DNA of 64,000 nucleotides from Sphingobacterium sp. CZ-UAM (GTDB taxonomy: Bacteria > Bacteroidota > Bacteroidia > Sphingobacteriales > Sphingobacteriaceae): NCBI RefSeq assembly GCF_002000245.1, contig NZ_MTCM01000001.1, positions 496,001-560,000 of the forward strand, in the 5' to 3' direction. Shown in pieces: positions 51,191-60,500 of this stretch (the first letter of the stretch is position 1; every line of letters starts with the position of its first letter). Position numbers and translations under genes: made by a program. The notes beneath the pieces were generated by a model. The model was given only the letters and a program-made list of their open reading frames with translations, was not told the DNA's origin and made no database searches.

Positions 51191-52981
51191 ATGGCAAATC
51201 AATTTTTAATTAAAGAGACGATGGCGGATATGCGAGGCTTATCTGCTTGTGAAATTCTGGCATTACAGAGCGGATGCTGTGCAGGAGTGGAACTATTAGG
51301 GTATTATGAGAAAGGGGATACCCCAGCACCTATTATTTACACACGGAGTACAACTTTATTGGCAGACAACGGCGGGAGTATTGTCGAAACTGGAGGCATC
51401 AAATTGGAACACCAATTTATTGAACATGCCAATGCACTTTATTTTGGTGTCAGTACCTCACTTGCTGATAATGCCACGCGCTTGACTGTGTTCTTCGACT
51501 ATCTAAAGGAAAACAAAGCGCTAGAAGGGGTTTTACCCATCGGAACGATCGCCTATAGTCAGACACTAAACTTTGTTTTCGAAGGAGCCAAGCTTAGAGG
51601 ACAGGGAAAAGGCACCATATTGAAGTTTACTGGATCTGCAGACAGGGCTTTTGAGATTGACGCATTTAAAGGTGGTACCGAAACAACCCAGTTTATCAAC
51701 AATATCACTATCAGTGATATGGTTTTCTCCGGAAATGCCAACACCACCATTACCTTATACCTTAGAGGTATTGCACGGAGTAAGTTCTCCAATGTGTGGG
51801 TAGGGGATGGCAAGAATAGTAGTGATGGATATGGATGGTACCTCGCTTCCGTACAGCTGACACAATTTTTGGGCTGTGGATGTAGCAAGTATCTCACCCC
51901 AATGGCAAGCGTCCCATATGCAGGTATATTTATCGGATTGGGACAGCGTGGTAGTATCACTGCGGGTAACAGTACCAACAACACGTTTTATCAAAACTAT
52001 TTTGAAGGTTTGAGCATTGGTGTATTGATGTCCCAAGCTGACGAAAATACCTTTATCGGCGGAAGCTCAGAAGCCAATAGCGTATATGGCATCGTTGTGG
52101 GTAAGGATTGTAAGGTAAATACATTCATCGGTGTCGGATTGGAGGCCAATCCTGTTGATGTTTCCGATAGCTCAAGTTATAGTACTTATACCAATTGTTA
52201 CTTTGGGAATATCCTGCGTATAGGCAGCACAGCCAAGCAGATCTCTGTTGTCGGAGCGATGATCGGACGGATTGAAATACAAGATGGAGCACGATATATT
52301 GAAATCAAGAATTCTGTCTACAACCGATTTAAAAATGGAGCAAAAGGAATTTTTGATTTAGGGAAGCGTACATCCTTTGTTAATGTAGAGGATTTTGACT
52401 CAGAAGAATTTATAAAACAAAACATCGAAATCGATGGGACAATAGCTGCCGATTCATATGAGGTAAAGGAAAAAAATGATATCCTTACGCCAATTAACAG
52501 CATTAATCCTGTAGGAGGATTTTCCCCGATTATTATTAAAGATACAGCACCATTCTGGCCGATTCAGGGGGTTGCATTGGGAGTGGACAGAACAGGGAAT
52601 TTCAATGATACTAATTCCATAAGCTCCTTTCGGATATTTTCAAAAGCCAATACCCTGGATGAACTATATTTTACCAAAAAGCTTTTTGGTACTGGAGCGA
52701 CAACGGATTGGTCGCCCTTACGTAGGCTTATTCACGACAATAATCTCGCAACCACCACGATTAAAGGCATTGTCTCACAGTCTGCGGTAGTAGCCAATGT
52801 CGTCGCGAGTAACGGTACAAAATCAGTTCTTAATGATGCCACTGATTTAGCTACTTCTGTAGCCCTGGTGAATGACCTGAAATCCAAATACAATCAGGCA
52901 GTTGATCTGATTAACGAGTTGAAGGCTCAGCTAAATGCGAAGTTACAGTCTGATCGAGCGAGTGGTCAACAGTCAAATTAA
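51191..52981 (+). CDS. Tail-spike-like beta-helix protein with conserved N-terminal module
   Basis: A 596-residue protein without signal peptide. Residues 1-95 form a module shared with the next gene (MANQFL(I/V)KETMA, RGLSA.EI.ALQ.G, LLGYY.KGDT, IKL.HQF). Residues about 110-400 look like a right-handed parallel beta-helix ('VFEGAKLRGQGKGTILKFTG', 'NTFYQNYFEGLSIGVLMSQ'). Residues 440-530 are a beta domain, then 'ATTTIKGIVSQSAVVANVV' and a helical C-terminus ('NDLKSKYNQAVDLINELKAQ') as in phage tail fibres. This suits a receptor-binding or glycan-cleaving spike. No other phage gene is near, so it may serve a secreted or contractile particle encoded elsewhere. Confidence 0.6.
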   Translation: MANQFLIKETMADMRGLSACEILALQSGCCAGVELLGYYEKGDTPAPIIYTRSTTLLADNGGSIVETGGIKLEHQFIEHANALYFGVSTSLADNATRLTVFFDYLKENKALEGVLPIGTIAYSQTLNFVFEGAKLRGQGKGTILKFTGSADRAFEIDAFKGGTETTQFINNITISDMVFSGNANTTITLYLRGIARSKFSNVWVGDGKNSSDGYGWYLASVQLTQFLGCGCSKYLTPMASVPYAGIFIGLGQRGSITAGNSTNNTFYQNYFEGLSIGVLMSQADENTFIGGSSEANSVYGIVVGKDCKVNTFIGVGLEANPVDVSDSSSYSTYTNCYFGNILRIGSTAKQISVVGAMIGRIEIQDGARYIEIKNSVYNRFKNGAKGIFDLGKRTSFVNVEDFDSEEFIKQNIEIDGTIAADSYEVKEKNDILTPINSINPVGGFSPIIIKDTAPFWPIQGVALGVDRTGNFNDTNSISSFRIFSKANTLDELYFTKKLFGTGATTDWSPLRRLIHDNNLATTTIKGIVSQSAVVANVVASNGTKSVLNDATDLATSVALVNDLKSKYNQAVDLINELKAQLNAKLQSDRASGQQSN

Positions 52982-53055
52982 CGATATTGAGCTGTTAGAG
53001 AAATGGAATATTCGCAAGGATATTCCATTTTTTGCTTAATAGGGACGTTCTATAA

Positions 53056-53182
53056 TTTTGAAAAGCAGGCAATCCAATAAGTACTTTTCGGTATTTCTCC
53101 CATACCGCTTACATAAACCTTCTTTTCCTCAGATACCTTCCGTAGCAGCCATACTTTTGCTATACACATAAAAACAAAGAAT
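53056..53182 (+). repeat. Repeat R3 as leader of the second MANQFL gene
   Basis: Matches 51086-51190 (TACTTTTCGGTATTTCTCCC, TACCGCTTACATAAA, GCAGCCATACTTTTGCTATA) right up to the ATG. The stretch AAAGCAGGCAATCCAATAAG just before is also present in front of the second tandem copy at 48168. Confidence 0.7.
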
Positions 53183-53621
53183 ATGGCAAATCAATTTTTA
53201 GTTAAAGAAACGATGGCAGCTATACGAGGCTTATCTGCCGCTGAAATTACAGCTTTACAAAACGGAACTTATGAGGGAGTTCAGTTATTAGGTTATTATC
53301 AAAAAGGGGATACCCTAGTGCCGATTGTTTATTATCTAGCGCCATCTACTCCCGATCCCGGACCGGACGATGGGGGCATTGTGATCATCGTAAGCAGTAT
53401 CAAACTTGTTCATCAATTTGTCGGCCATGTTGATGCAGTATATTTTGGTATGTCTCAGTCGAAATCCTCTAGCGAAAATAAGACGATTGCTCAAAAAGTA
53501 AATTAATTATGCAGCTATTAATGAAGCAAAAAGCGTAAACTTTCCGAAGTGGTTTAGGGTGGTATACTCAGATTATACAAAATCCACATTCGCTAAGCAT
53601 ATTGAAGCACTCATACAATAA
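53183..53621 (+). pseudogene. Truncated MANQFL-module gene
   Basis: The first 107 codons repeat the N-terminal module of the gene at 51191 ('MANQFLVKETMAAIRGLSA', 'LLGYYQKGDTLVPIVYYL', then a Pro/Asp/Gly linker, 'IKLVHQFVGHVDAVYFG') and stop at 53506. One base over, the sequence continues with 'NYAAINEAKSVNFPKWFRVV' and 'YSDYTKSTFAKHIEALIQ' to TAA at 53621, so one indel separates a longer protein of about 145 residues. It has no beta-helix. Whether the 107-residue part is used on its own is unknown. Confidence 0.65.
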
Positions 53622-53674
53622 GTCATTATAAAAATGTAGTGCTACAATAAAATCGATTTGTACCTATTCGAACC

Positions 53675-53712
53675 GCTTCCCTCAAATTAAAAGAGGGAAA
53701 GCTTTTTTTTGG
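53675..53712 (+). terminator. Terminator, right copy of the duplicated block
   Basis: Arms GCTTCCCTC and GAGGGAAAGC with an eight-base loop and eight T. It is part of the 100-base block shared with 50943-51042. Confidence 0.85.
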
Positions 53713-53730
53713 ATTATTCTGAATATAGAT

Positions 53731-54225
53731 CTATAAAACCCGTTTTTCAAGAATAATGATATTTCCTTCATTAGTCATCTTCTGAAAACCCAATTTTTCC
53801 GCAAATTTAAGTGCTTTAAGATTCGTTATTTCTGTCTTTGCTACCAATACGTTTACCTGGTACTTTTCTTTTGCCAATGCTATCAACAACTCAAAAGCTG
53901 CAGACATTATTCCTTTTCCCCAATATTCGAGCAGCAGAGAACCACCAATCTCAATTTTCTTTTCTTCCTGATTCCAGTGGTGTAAGGCGCAGTCACCAAT
54001 AACTATATCCTCATTTTCCACAGTTCGTATACTGTAGAGTTCCTTACAAAGAGATAGAATATGTTCTGTAAACTGTACCGGATTCATATGCTCCCCATCA
54101 GTTTTCCGATCCTGAATGGCTGATTCATTTCCAAAATACAATCGGTAAAATGACTTAGCATCTTTCAAAGAAATTTCTTTCAATATGATCTTTATATGGT
54201 CTCCGTCCGATTTAATAACGTCCAT
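53731..54225 (-). CDS. GNAT-family N-acetyltransferase
   Basis: A 164-residue acetyltransferase of the RimJ/RimL-like type. The pattern is complete: 'ISLKDAKSFYRLYFGNESAI' at the start, 'DIVIGDCALHHWNQEEKKIE' in the centre, 'GGSLLLEYWGKGIMSAAFEL' with the acetyl-CoA loop, and 'NLKALKFAEKLGFQKM' with the C-terminal helix. The acceptor (protein N-terminus, amino sugar or small amine) is not evident. The gene is single and converges on the terminator of the MANQFL gene. Confidence 0.88.
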   Translation of the reverse strand: MDVIKSDGDHIKIILKEISLKDAKSFYRLYFGNESAIQDRKTDGEHMNPVQFTEHILSLCKELYSIRTVENEDIVIGDCALHHWNQEEKKIEIGGSLLLEYWGKGIMSAAFELLIALAKEKYQVNVLVAKTEITNLKALKFAEKLGFQKMTNEGNIIILEKRVL

Positions 54226-54243
54226 AAATTATGAATTTAATGT

Positions 54244-54440
54244 TTATTTTTCGATAACTGCTGATGGCAGATCTTTCAGTTCCCTCAACACGATATTCAG
54301 ATCAGTTTGAGGTTCGTGTATCTCCTGCAGTTAAGGTAGTAAAACCTGCAGATTTCTGCAATTTCATTGATTTGAACAGTATCGGGATCAAACAAAAGGG
54401 GCATGGATTCCAGTAGTAGGGTTCCATTACCTTTTTATTT
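54244..54440 (-). pseudogene. Remnant of a small minus-strand gene
   Basis: The minus strand reads 'LLLESMPLLFDPDTVQINE' and 'IAEICRFYYL' in one frame and then 'LQEIHEPQTDLNIVLREL' with 'KDLPSAVIEK' and TAA in another. Together they look like the last 60 codons of a gene with one indel. The family is not recognised. The rest of 54226-54609 is empty apart from a short CTGTTGC/GCAACAG hairpin near 54547-54564. Confidence 0.4.
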
Positions 54441-54609
54441 CGTTTAAGAAAAAAGAAGGGAAAAATTCCTTTTGAGTTTGAAAATCTACTGCGCTCTGGG
54501 GACTTATTTTATTTAAATATTCGAATATATAATTTTGGCATAATATCTGTTGCCGTAGCAACAGTTGTTCATGTAATTGATCCTAATTTAAAATAAATAC
54601 GCTTGATAA

Positions 54610-55164
54610 ATGATAAAAAATTTTGTTGTTGTTTTACTGTTTTTAGTTACAACAGTATTTGCAAACGCGCAGTCCATGAAATTAACTCCCAATGACTTTG
54701 TAGATGCTGCAGACGAATCGAAGAATTATGTCGTCCTGAATTTTGCAGGAAAATCGCAAAGTGATCTGTATAAAGCAGCGCTGAAATTTGTGAACTCGTA
54801 TTACAATAACCCGGAGAAAGTTACGACAAAAATAGAAGGTGAGCAGATTGTCGTCGATGCGATGAAAGTAAAAGCAACGGCTTGGGGTAGAGGTAATGAT
54901 CTTGATTTTTTTTATAAGATTACCATGGACTTTAAGGATGGACGGCTGCGTTTTTCTCCCAATTATAAATACCTCGAAAACTACAATGGAATTGAGTACC
55001 CATTGGTCAAAAAAAGTAATCTTTGGGTAAAGACAGCCCTTTTCAATACAGATGGTAAAGTCAGGCGAGAAGCGGCGAAGCAGGAATTGGAACAGTTTAT
55101 CAATAATTATATTATCGCGATTACAAATAGTATAAATATGAGCAAGTCGAATGACAACTGGTAA
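54610..55164 (+). CDS. DUF4468 exported protein
   Basis: A 184-residue protein with a Sec signal ('FVVVLLFLVTTVFANAQ'). The mature part begins with a strand and helix 'DLYKAALKFVNSYYNNPEKV', followed by 'ATAWGRGNDLDFFYKITMDF' and 'DGRLRFSPNYKYLE', which is the DUF4468 (TBP-like fold) pattern common in Bacteroidota. Function is unknown. The gene is monocistronic with a hairpin terminator 23 bases behind it. Confidence 0.8.
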   Translation: MIKNFVVVLLFLVTTVFANAQSMKLTPNDFVDAADESKNYVVLNFAGKSQSDLYKAALKFVNSYYNNPEKVTTKIEGEQIVVDAMKVKATAWGRGNDLDFFYKITMDFKDGRLRFSPNYKYLENYNGIEYPLVKKSNLWVKTALFNTDGKVRREAAKQELEQFINNYIIAITNSINMSKSNDNW

Positions 55165-55187
55165 AAATATACCAAATAATATGTTGA

Positions 55188-55216
55188 AACAGCCTCCATG
55201 GGAGGCTGTTTTGCTC
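55188..55216 (+). terminator. Hairpin after the DUF4468 gene
   Basis: Perfect 10-bp arms AACAGCCTCC / GGAGGCTGTT with an ATG loop, then a short TTGCTCT end. Confidence 0.75.
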
Positions 55217-55239
55217 TCCAGCCCATGGACTTGATATCT

Positions 55240-55267
55240 CTATCTATCTATCTATCTATCTATCTAG
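55240..55267. repeat. CTAT tetranucleotide microsatellite
   Basis: Six perfect CTAT units from 55240 to 55263, then CTAG. It lies between genes, just behind a terminator. Confidence 0.9.
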
Positions 55268-55282
55268 TCCTAAGGTCTGAAC

Positions 55283-55420
55283 GTATAATATTCCGGATAT
55301 TCCGCTCATATATAGCTTATTTTCCTCAGATTGTCTAGTCTAGAGCCATACTTTTGGCTCCCCCAGGGTGTCTTTATCAGTTAAAGCCAGACCCGCGGAG
55401 TGAATAGCACTCGTCTTTCA
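55283..55420 (+). repeat. Degenerate repeat R3 and R1 traces; 55420-55783 empty
   Basis: The stretch to about 55352 keeps the order of repeat R3 (TATTCCG.TATTCCGCTCATATA, TTATTTTCCTCAGATT, GCCATACTTTTGG). About 55385-55412 (GGAGTGAATAGCACTCG) matches the first bases of the window. No gene follows until the sigma factor; the region is very AT-rich. Confidence 0.5.
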
Positions 55421-55783
55421 AATAAAATGGTAAACGGTGTTTGCTCTTTTTGTATAAATGTATTTTGTTTTCAGATAAATTCTAAGTAATTAAAATAAAT
55501 ATGGTATAAATATATCTTATTTAATACGAAGTTTTAAGTACCTAAATATTATTCCAATGTGCCCAGCTTCGTGGAAGTTAGCAGCTTGAAGTGCTTGAAT
55601 GCGATTATTTATAAAAGATGCCAATCGGTAAGCTAAAGAATTGGTATTTTATTACTTCCCGCCACTTAATAAAATTTCAAATAAAACAACCTTGGATAAG
55701 TATTGTATCCAGAAAGGGATAAAATGAAAATTTACGCAAACGTTTGTTTTAAAAGCTTGACTTTTAATGCAAAAAAAATCCAG

Positions 55784-55791
55784 TATGTTTG
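55784..55791 (+). promoter_or_regulatory. Candidate -7 box (TATGTTTG) for the sigma-factor gene
   Basis: Exact TAnnTTTG match 45 bases before the ATG. A TTG at 55757-55759 lies upstream with a 24-base gap, somewhat long for the -33 element. Confidence 0.5.
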
Positions 55792-55836
55792 ATTAAGAAC
55801 AGCAATATTATACGCAATTAAACCAGCTATTAAATT

Positions 55837-56406
55837 ATGAAATCAAAATTGTTGATCAAAGATATTTCAGATTTTGAAATGTTGGTGAATACCCATACCG
55901 ACAAGCTGACACAGACTGCTTTCTTAAAAATTGGAAACCTGCAGGATGCGGAAGATCTTGTACAGGATCTCTTTATCAATCTCTGGATCAAAAGAGAGTC
56001 CATTGTTATACATGGTCCGGTCTACAATTACCTCTATGTTTCCCTGCGGAATAAAATTATGAATTATTTTGCTAAGGCCAAGCTTAGCCAGGACGTGAAA
56101 AATAAGCTTGCACTAAACCTTGAAGTCGTAGATCTTTCCTTGGTCAATCTTTTGATCGAGAAAGATCTAAACATCTTGTTTTCGGAAATTTTGAACGAGT
56201 TACCTGATCACATGCAAAAGATTTTTAAGCTACGCAACGAAGATTTTACCCTCAAAGAGATTGCTGTCGCTTTAGGATTGGCCGAACAGACCGTCAAAGG
56301 ATACAGTGCAGAAATGCATCGCCGTATTAAAGCCATGTTAATAGAGCGTCATCCCGAATTTGCTCGTTCTCTGACAGTAATGCTTTCCTTTTTGCTGGTC
56401 AAATAA
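55837..56406 (+). CDS. ECF sigma factor of the second SusCD locus
   Basis: A 189-residue extracytoplasmic-function sigma factor. Region 2 lies at about 15-85 ('TQTAFLKIGNLQDAEDLVQD', 'LFINLWIKRESI') and region 4 at about 120-175 ('LPDHMQKIFKLRNEDFTLKE', 'IAVALGLAEQTVKGYSAEMH'). It heads the order sigma, FecR, SusC with STN, SusD. In such systems the factor is freed when the receptor binds its ligand and then transcribes the SusCD genes. Confidence 0.92.
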   Translation: MKSKLLIKDISDFEMLVNTHTDKLTQTAFLKIGNLQDAEDLVQDLFINLWIKRESIVIHGPVYNYLYVSLRNKIMNYFAKAKLSQDVKNKLALNLEVVDLSLVNLLIEKDLNILFSEILNELPDHMQKIFKLRNEDFTLKEIAVALGLAEQTVKGYSAEMHRRIKAMLIERHPEFARSLTVMLSFLLVK

Positions 56407-56481
56407 TTTTTTAATTTCTTACATACTTTTGATTATCACCAACTGTCTTACTAGAAAGAACACATCTAGAAAGGATTACCA

Positions 56482-57465
56482 GTGGATCAAAACCAGTTAA
56501 AAAAACTAATCAAGAAGTACCGGGAAGGTACAGCGAGTGCTGCGGAGAAATTTGTTGTGGAATATTGGTATGAATCCTTGGGGCAACAAAAAGACGAAGA
56601 TCCAGAAATAAAATTAATTCCAGACCGCAAAAATCTTAAGCAACGGATTATTGGGGCTGCTTCTGAATATGCAAGTAAGCGATCCGCTAACCGACGACGT
56701 TTTATATATGTCGCTGTCGCGAGCATCATGCTGTTTATGCTATCAACCGTTTTATATAATCAGTATTTTTCAACGTCGCATATTGACCGCCTGATAAAGC
56801 CAATCAAAATAGTATATCTCGATAGAGGAACGATATCCACTGGTACTGCCGAACGAACGACAGTCATCCTGAACGATGGTACGAAAGTGATCCTCAATGC
56901 CAACTCAGGCATAACGGTCGGCAATTACAACCGTCGGCGTGATGTGAAACTCTATGGTGAAGCCTTCTTTGATGTCAAGAGAGACCCGTCTAGACCCTTT
57001 ACGGTACATGGCGGTGGATTACATATCAAGGTGTTAGGTACCAGTTTTAATGTTAAGGCTTATCGCGATATTAGTAATACATCGGTATCGGTGTGTACAG
57101 GTAAAGTGCAGGTTGACAACAACGAGAAAAATCTGCGCACATTGCTGGCTGATGAAAATATATCTTACGATCGCAAATCTAGCAATTTTAAATTGACCAA
57201 TGCTGAATATTCTTTAGAGAACTCATGGCTATCGGACCATGTTAAGCTGGATCAGGCAAGTTTTGAAGAATTAAACCAAAATTTTAAGAATTTCTATGGA
57301 TTCTCACTCCATACAGCCGATGAGAAATTATTAAAGGATCGTTATAATATTAATTTCCGACAATCCAAAACAATGACAGCCGCGCTGGAAGAGATTCAGT
57401 TATTGACCGGTAAGAAAATTAGTTTTAATAATAAGCAGGAGGGAAAAGAGATCATTTTATATTAA
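56482..57465 (+). CDS. FecR-family anti-sigma factor
   Basis: A 327-residue membrane anti-sigma factor. The cytoplasmic part (1-75) is followed by one membrane segment 'FIYVAVASIMLFMLSTVLY'. The FecR domain spans about 105-215 ('GTAERTTVILNDGTKVILNA', 'GEAFFDVKRDPSRPFTVH'), and the DUF4974 domain is at the end ('SFEELNQNFKNFYGFSLHTA', 'ALEEIQLLTGKKISF'). Translation starts with GTG at 56482, preceded by AAAGGA; no ATG lies near. The periplasmic end would meet the STN domain of the SusC encoded next. Confidence 0.9.
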   Translation: MDQNQLKKLIKKYREGTASAAEKFVVEYWYESLGQQKDEDPEIKLIPDRKNLKQRIIGAASEYASKRSANRRRFIYVAVASIMLFMLSTVLYNQYFSTSHIDRLIKPIKIVYLDRGTISTGTAERTTVILNDGTKVILNANSGITVGNYNRRRDVKLYGEAFFDVKRDPSRPFTVHGGGLHIKVLGTSFNVKAYRDISNTSVSVCTGKVQVDNNEKNLRTLLADENISYDRKSSNFKLTNAEYSLENSWLSDHVKLDQASFEELNQNFKNFYGFSLHTADEKLLKDRYNINFRQSKTMTAALEEIQLLTGKKISFNNKQEGKEIILY

Positions 57466-57580
57466 ATATAAAAGGGCTCACATAGTGTAAGACCCTTTAC
57501 AGAATTATATGGAATCTATCTCACCCGATTCCATACCCGGTTTCATTGACGTAAAACCTTAATCAATACAAAATTAACAA

Positions 57581-60500
57581 ATGATTAACAAAAAACTAAT
57601 AGTAAAAGAAAAAAGAAGCAACAAATACCTTTCTTTAAGTCTTGGTGGGGCGCTACTGCTATTATCCGGCACTTTTCCATTGAACAGTATATATGCACAG
57701 GAGAATGCCAAGATCTATAACCAGAACTACCAAAAAACAAATCTGCGGGATGTTATCCTGGATCTACAAAAGAGATCTGGCTCAGATATTTCTTTTACAG
57801 AGAGCTTGGGTCTAAAAAATATAAATATAGCGAGGTTCGATACCAAAAATGAGTCTTTAGACCAGGTCTTACGAAGACTATTATCTCCCTATGGTATTCA
57901 GGTAAAAAAGACGGATAGTGGTTTTGTTTTAGCGCGACAGGCACAACGCCAAGTAAAACCTATTTCCGGAAAAGTCGTCGATCCCTCCGGTACGCCGGTT
58001 TCGGGAGCTACCCTAAATTTAAAGCGCTCCAACACAAAATCCAAAACTGATGACAAAGGGATGTTTCTGCTGAATTCGATTTTTCCTTCGGATACGCTAT
58101 CCGTGCATTTTATGGGATTTAAACCGATAGATACTTTAATTAATAGTGACCTCACCGGAGATTTTGTGATTCGGCTGGCTGCTGACCGGGCGCGCGAGCT
58201 TGATGAGGTGGTCGTTGTGGGATATGGTGTTCAAAAGAAAGTTAATCTCACGGGATCTGTTGCGGTTGTCGATGGCAAACGTTTACAGGACCGACCGGTA
58301 AACAACGTTTCCCAATCACTTTATGGAACAGTCAGTGGTCTGACCATCGCATATGGTAACAATGGTTTTGAACCCGGCGCTGCACCGTCGGTACAGATCC
58401 GGGGGCAAGGTAGTCCGTATGTCCTGATCGATGGCACCGCCGGAGATATTAATACCATCGATCCGAACACTGTTGAAAGTGTTTCTATCTTAAAAGATGC
58501 AGCTGCTTCGGCAATTTATGGCGCCCGTGCACCTTATGGAGTGTTGCTGATAACAACCAAATCAGGGAAAGCTAATCAGAAACCTCAGATTGATTTTTCG
58601 ATGAATGGCGGACCTACAACCATTATCAATAAACCGAAAATGGTTGATTCCTACACGTTTGCCCGCGCCATGAATGAAATGCATGACAACCAGGGGGTTG
58701 CCAGATTGTTTTCAGAATCTACGATCGACAGGATCATAGCGTATATCGATGATCCCTCATTACCTGAGACCGTGCCTGATGCCAACAATCCGAAGAAGTG
58801 GTCCACCTATCAATTCTCAAACGGCAATAATGACTGGATAGATATCCATTATGGCAATGGACGCCGGATGCAGGAAAATTTATCTGTCAAAGGAGGATCA
58901 AAAGACATGGCCTATTTTTTGTCTCTTGGACATGCATCCGAAAAAGGGGTTTTCAGAATCGTCGATGATAAGTATAAACGCTACAATTTTCAGGCTAAGC
59001 TTGATGCCAATATTACGGATTGGTGGAAGATCAGTTCGAATACTCGCTTGACAAATGAACAGCGCAACCGACCGATCTACAATGGTGAAGGGGGATACGG
59101 AATGATAATTCACCAGATTTTCAGGACGCATCCCGAGGTTTTTCTTAAATCGCCAAATGGTTATTACTCGCAACTTTCTCGGGTGCCGCAGATGCAGGCG
59201 GGGTATCAAAAATTGACGGACAATAATCTGGTTCAGCGTTTGGCCACAGAGATCAGCCCCCTTAAAAACTGGAAAATCAATGCCGATTATTCCATAGATT
59301 ATAAAATCTACAATTATGAGGGCGTCAATCAGGTGGCTTATGAGGATGAAGTAGATGGTACGCTCGTGCCAATATCGCTTACGGTTCCTTCCTATATCAG
59401 TAAAGACAAATCCAATACCACCTACAAAGCCCTTAATATTTATACAAGCTATAATTTAGATTTTGGAACGGATCACCATTTTATTGCACTTGCTGGATTT
59501 CAGAATGAAATTAATTCCTATGACCTTCTCAGTGGTTTAAAAAGGGAACTTATCACACCAGATGTGCCTTCCTTAACAACTGCAACCGGTGAAATGCAGA
59601 TATCCGATGCCCTTAGTCATTGGTCTACATTAGGCTATTTTGCTCGTTTAAATTATAATTATGCGGACAAATATCTCTTTGAGGGTAATATACGATATGA
59701 TGGTACATCGAAATTTGCTCCTGGTAAAAGGTGGGGCTCGTTCCCTTCGCTATCAGCAGGATGGGTGGTTTCAAAAGAGAAATTTTGGGCTGGCCTTCAA
59801 GCTTATGTTCCTTTCTTTAAGCTTAAAGGATCCTGGGGACGACTAGGAAATCAGAACGTCGCAGCCTATCAGGATCTCGCATTATTGGGCGTCAAAAGTA
59901 ATTTAGGTTGGCTTATTGATGGCATGCGCCCTGCATACACCACCGCACCCAACTTGGTCAATCGCTTTCTCACATGGGAATCATCCCGTTCAACGAACAT
60001 GGCCGTCGAAGCGGGTTTTCTACAAAACCGTCTGCAGGCCGAATTCGAATATTACCAACGCTTGACCTATGACCGTCTTGGCCCAGCTCAGGCACTTCCA
60101 GCGGTATTGGGAGCAAATATTCCTAAAGAGAATAATTCTGAACTCAAGACCAAAGGCTGGGATTTTAGCTTACGCTGGAATGGAAAAGTCGGCTCGGATT
60201 TTAATTATTCCATAGCGGCAAATGTGTTTGACTATAAAAATATAATTACAAAGTATACCAATCCTACGGGTATCCTGACAACGGACTATGTGGGCAAAGA
60301 TGCTGGAGAAATCTGGGGCTATGAAACCGTTGGCTTGATCAATACAAAGGAACGCGCTGATGAGATCAACGCTTCTGGCTATCAGAAATTTATCAATGGT
60401 CAGACTTGGCAAAAGGGAGATGTTGAATATCGTGATCTCAATGGAGATGGGGTAATCAATAAGGGCAAAAACACCATAAATGACCATGGAGACCTTAAAA

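Noticed and set aside
51191..53621. Prophage
   Set aside because: Only tail-spike-like genes are present; there is no capsid, terminase, portal, integrase or lysis gene in the window.
57469..57496. Terminator between FecR and SusC genes of the second locus
   Set aside because: Arms AAAGGG / CCCTTT are short, with a long loop and no T-run, so attenuation is possible but unsupported.
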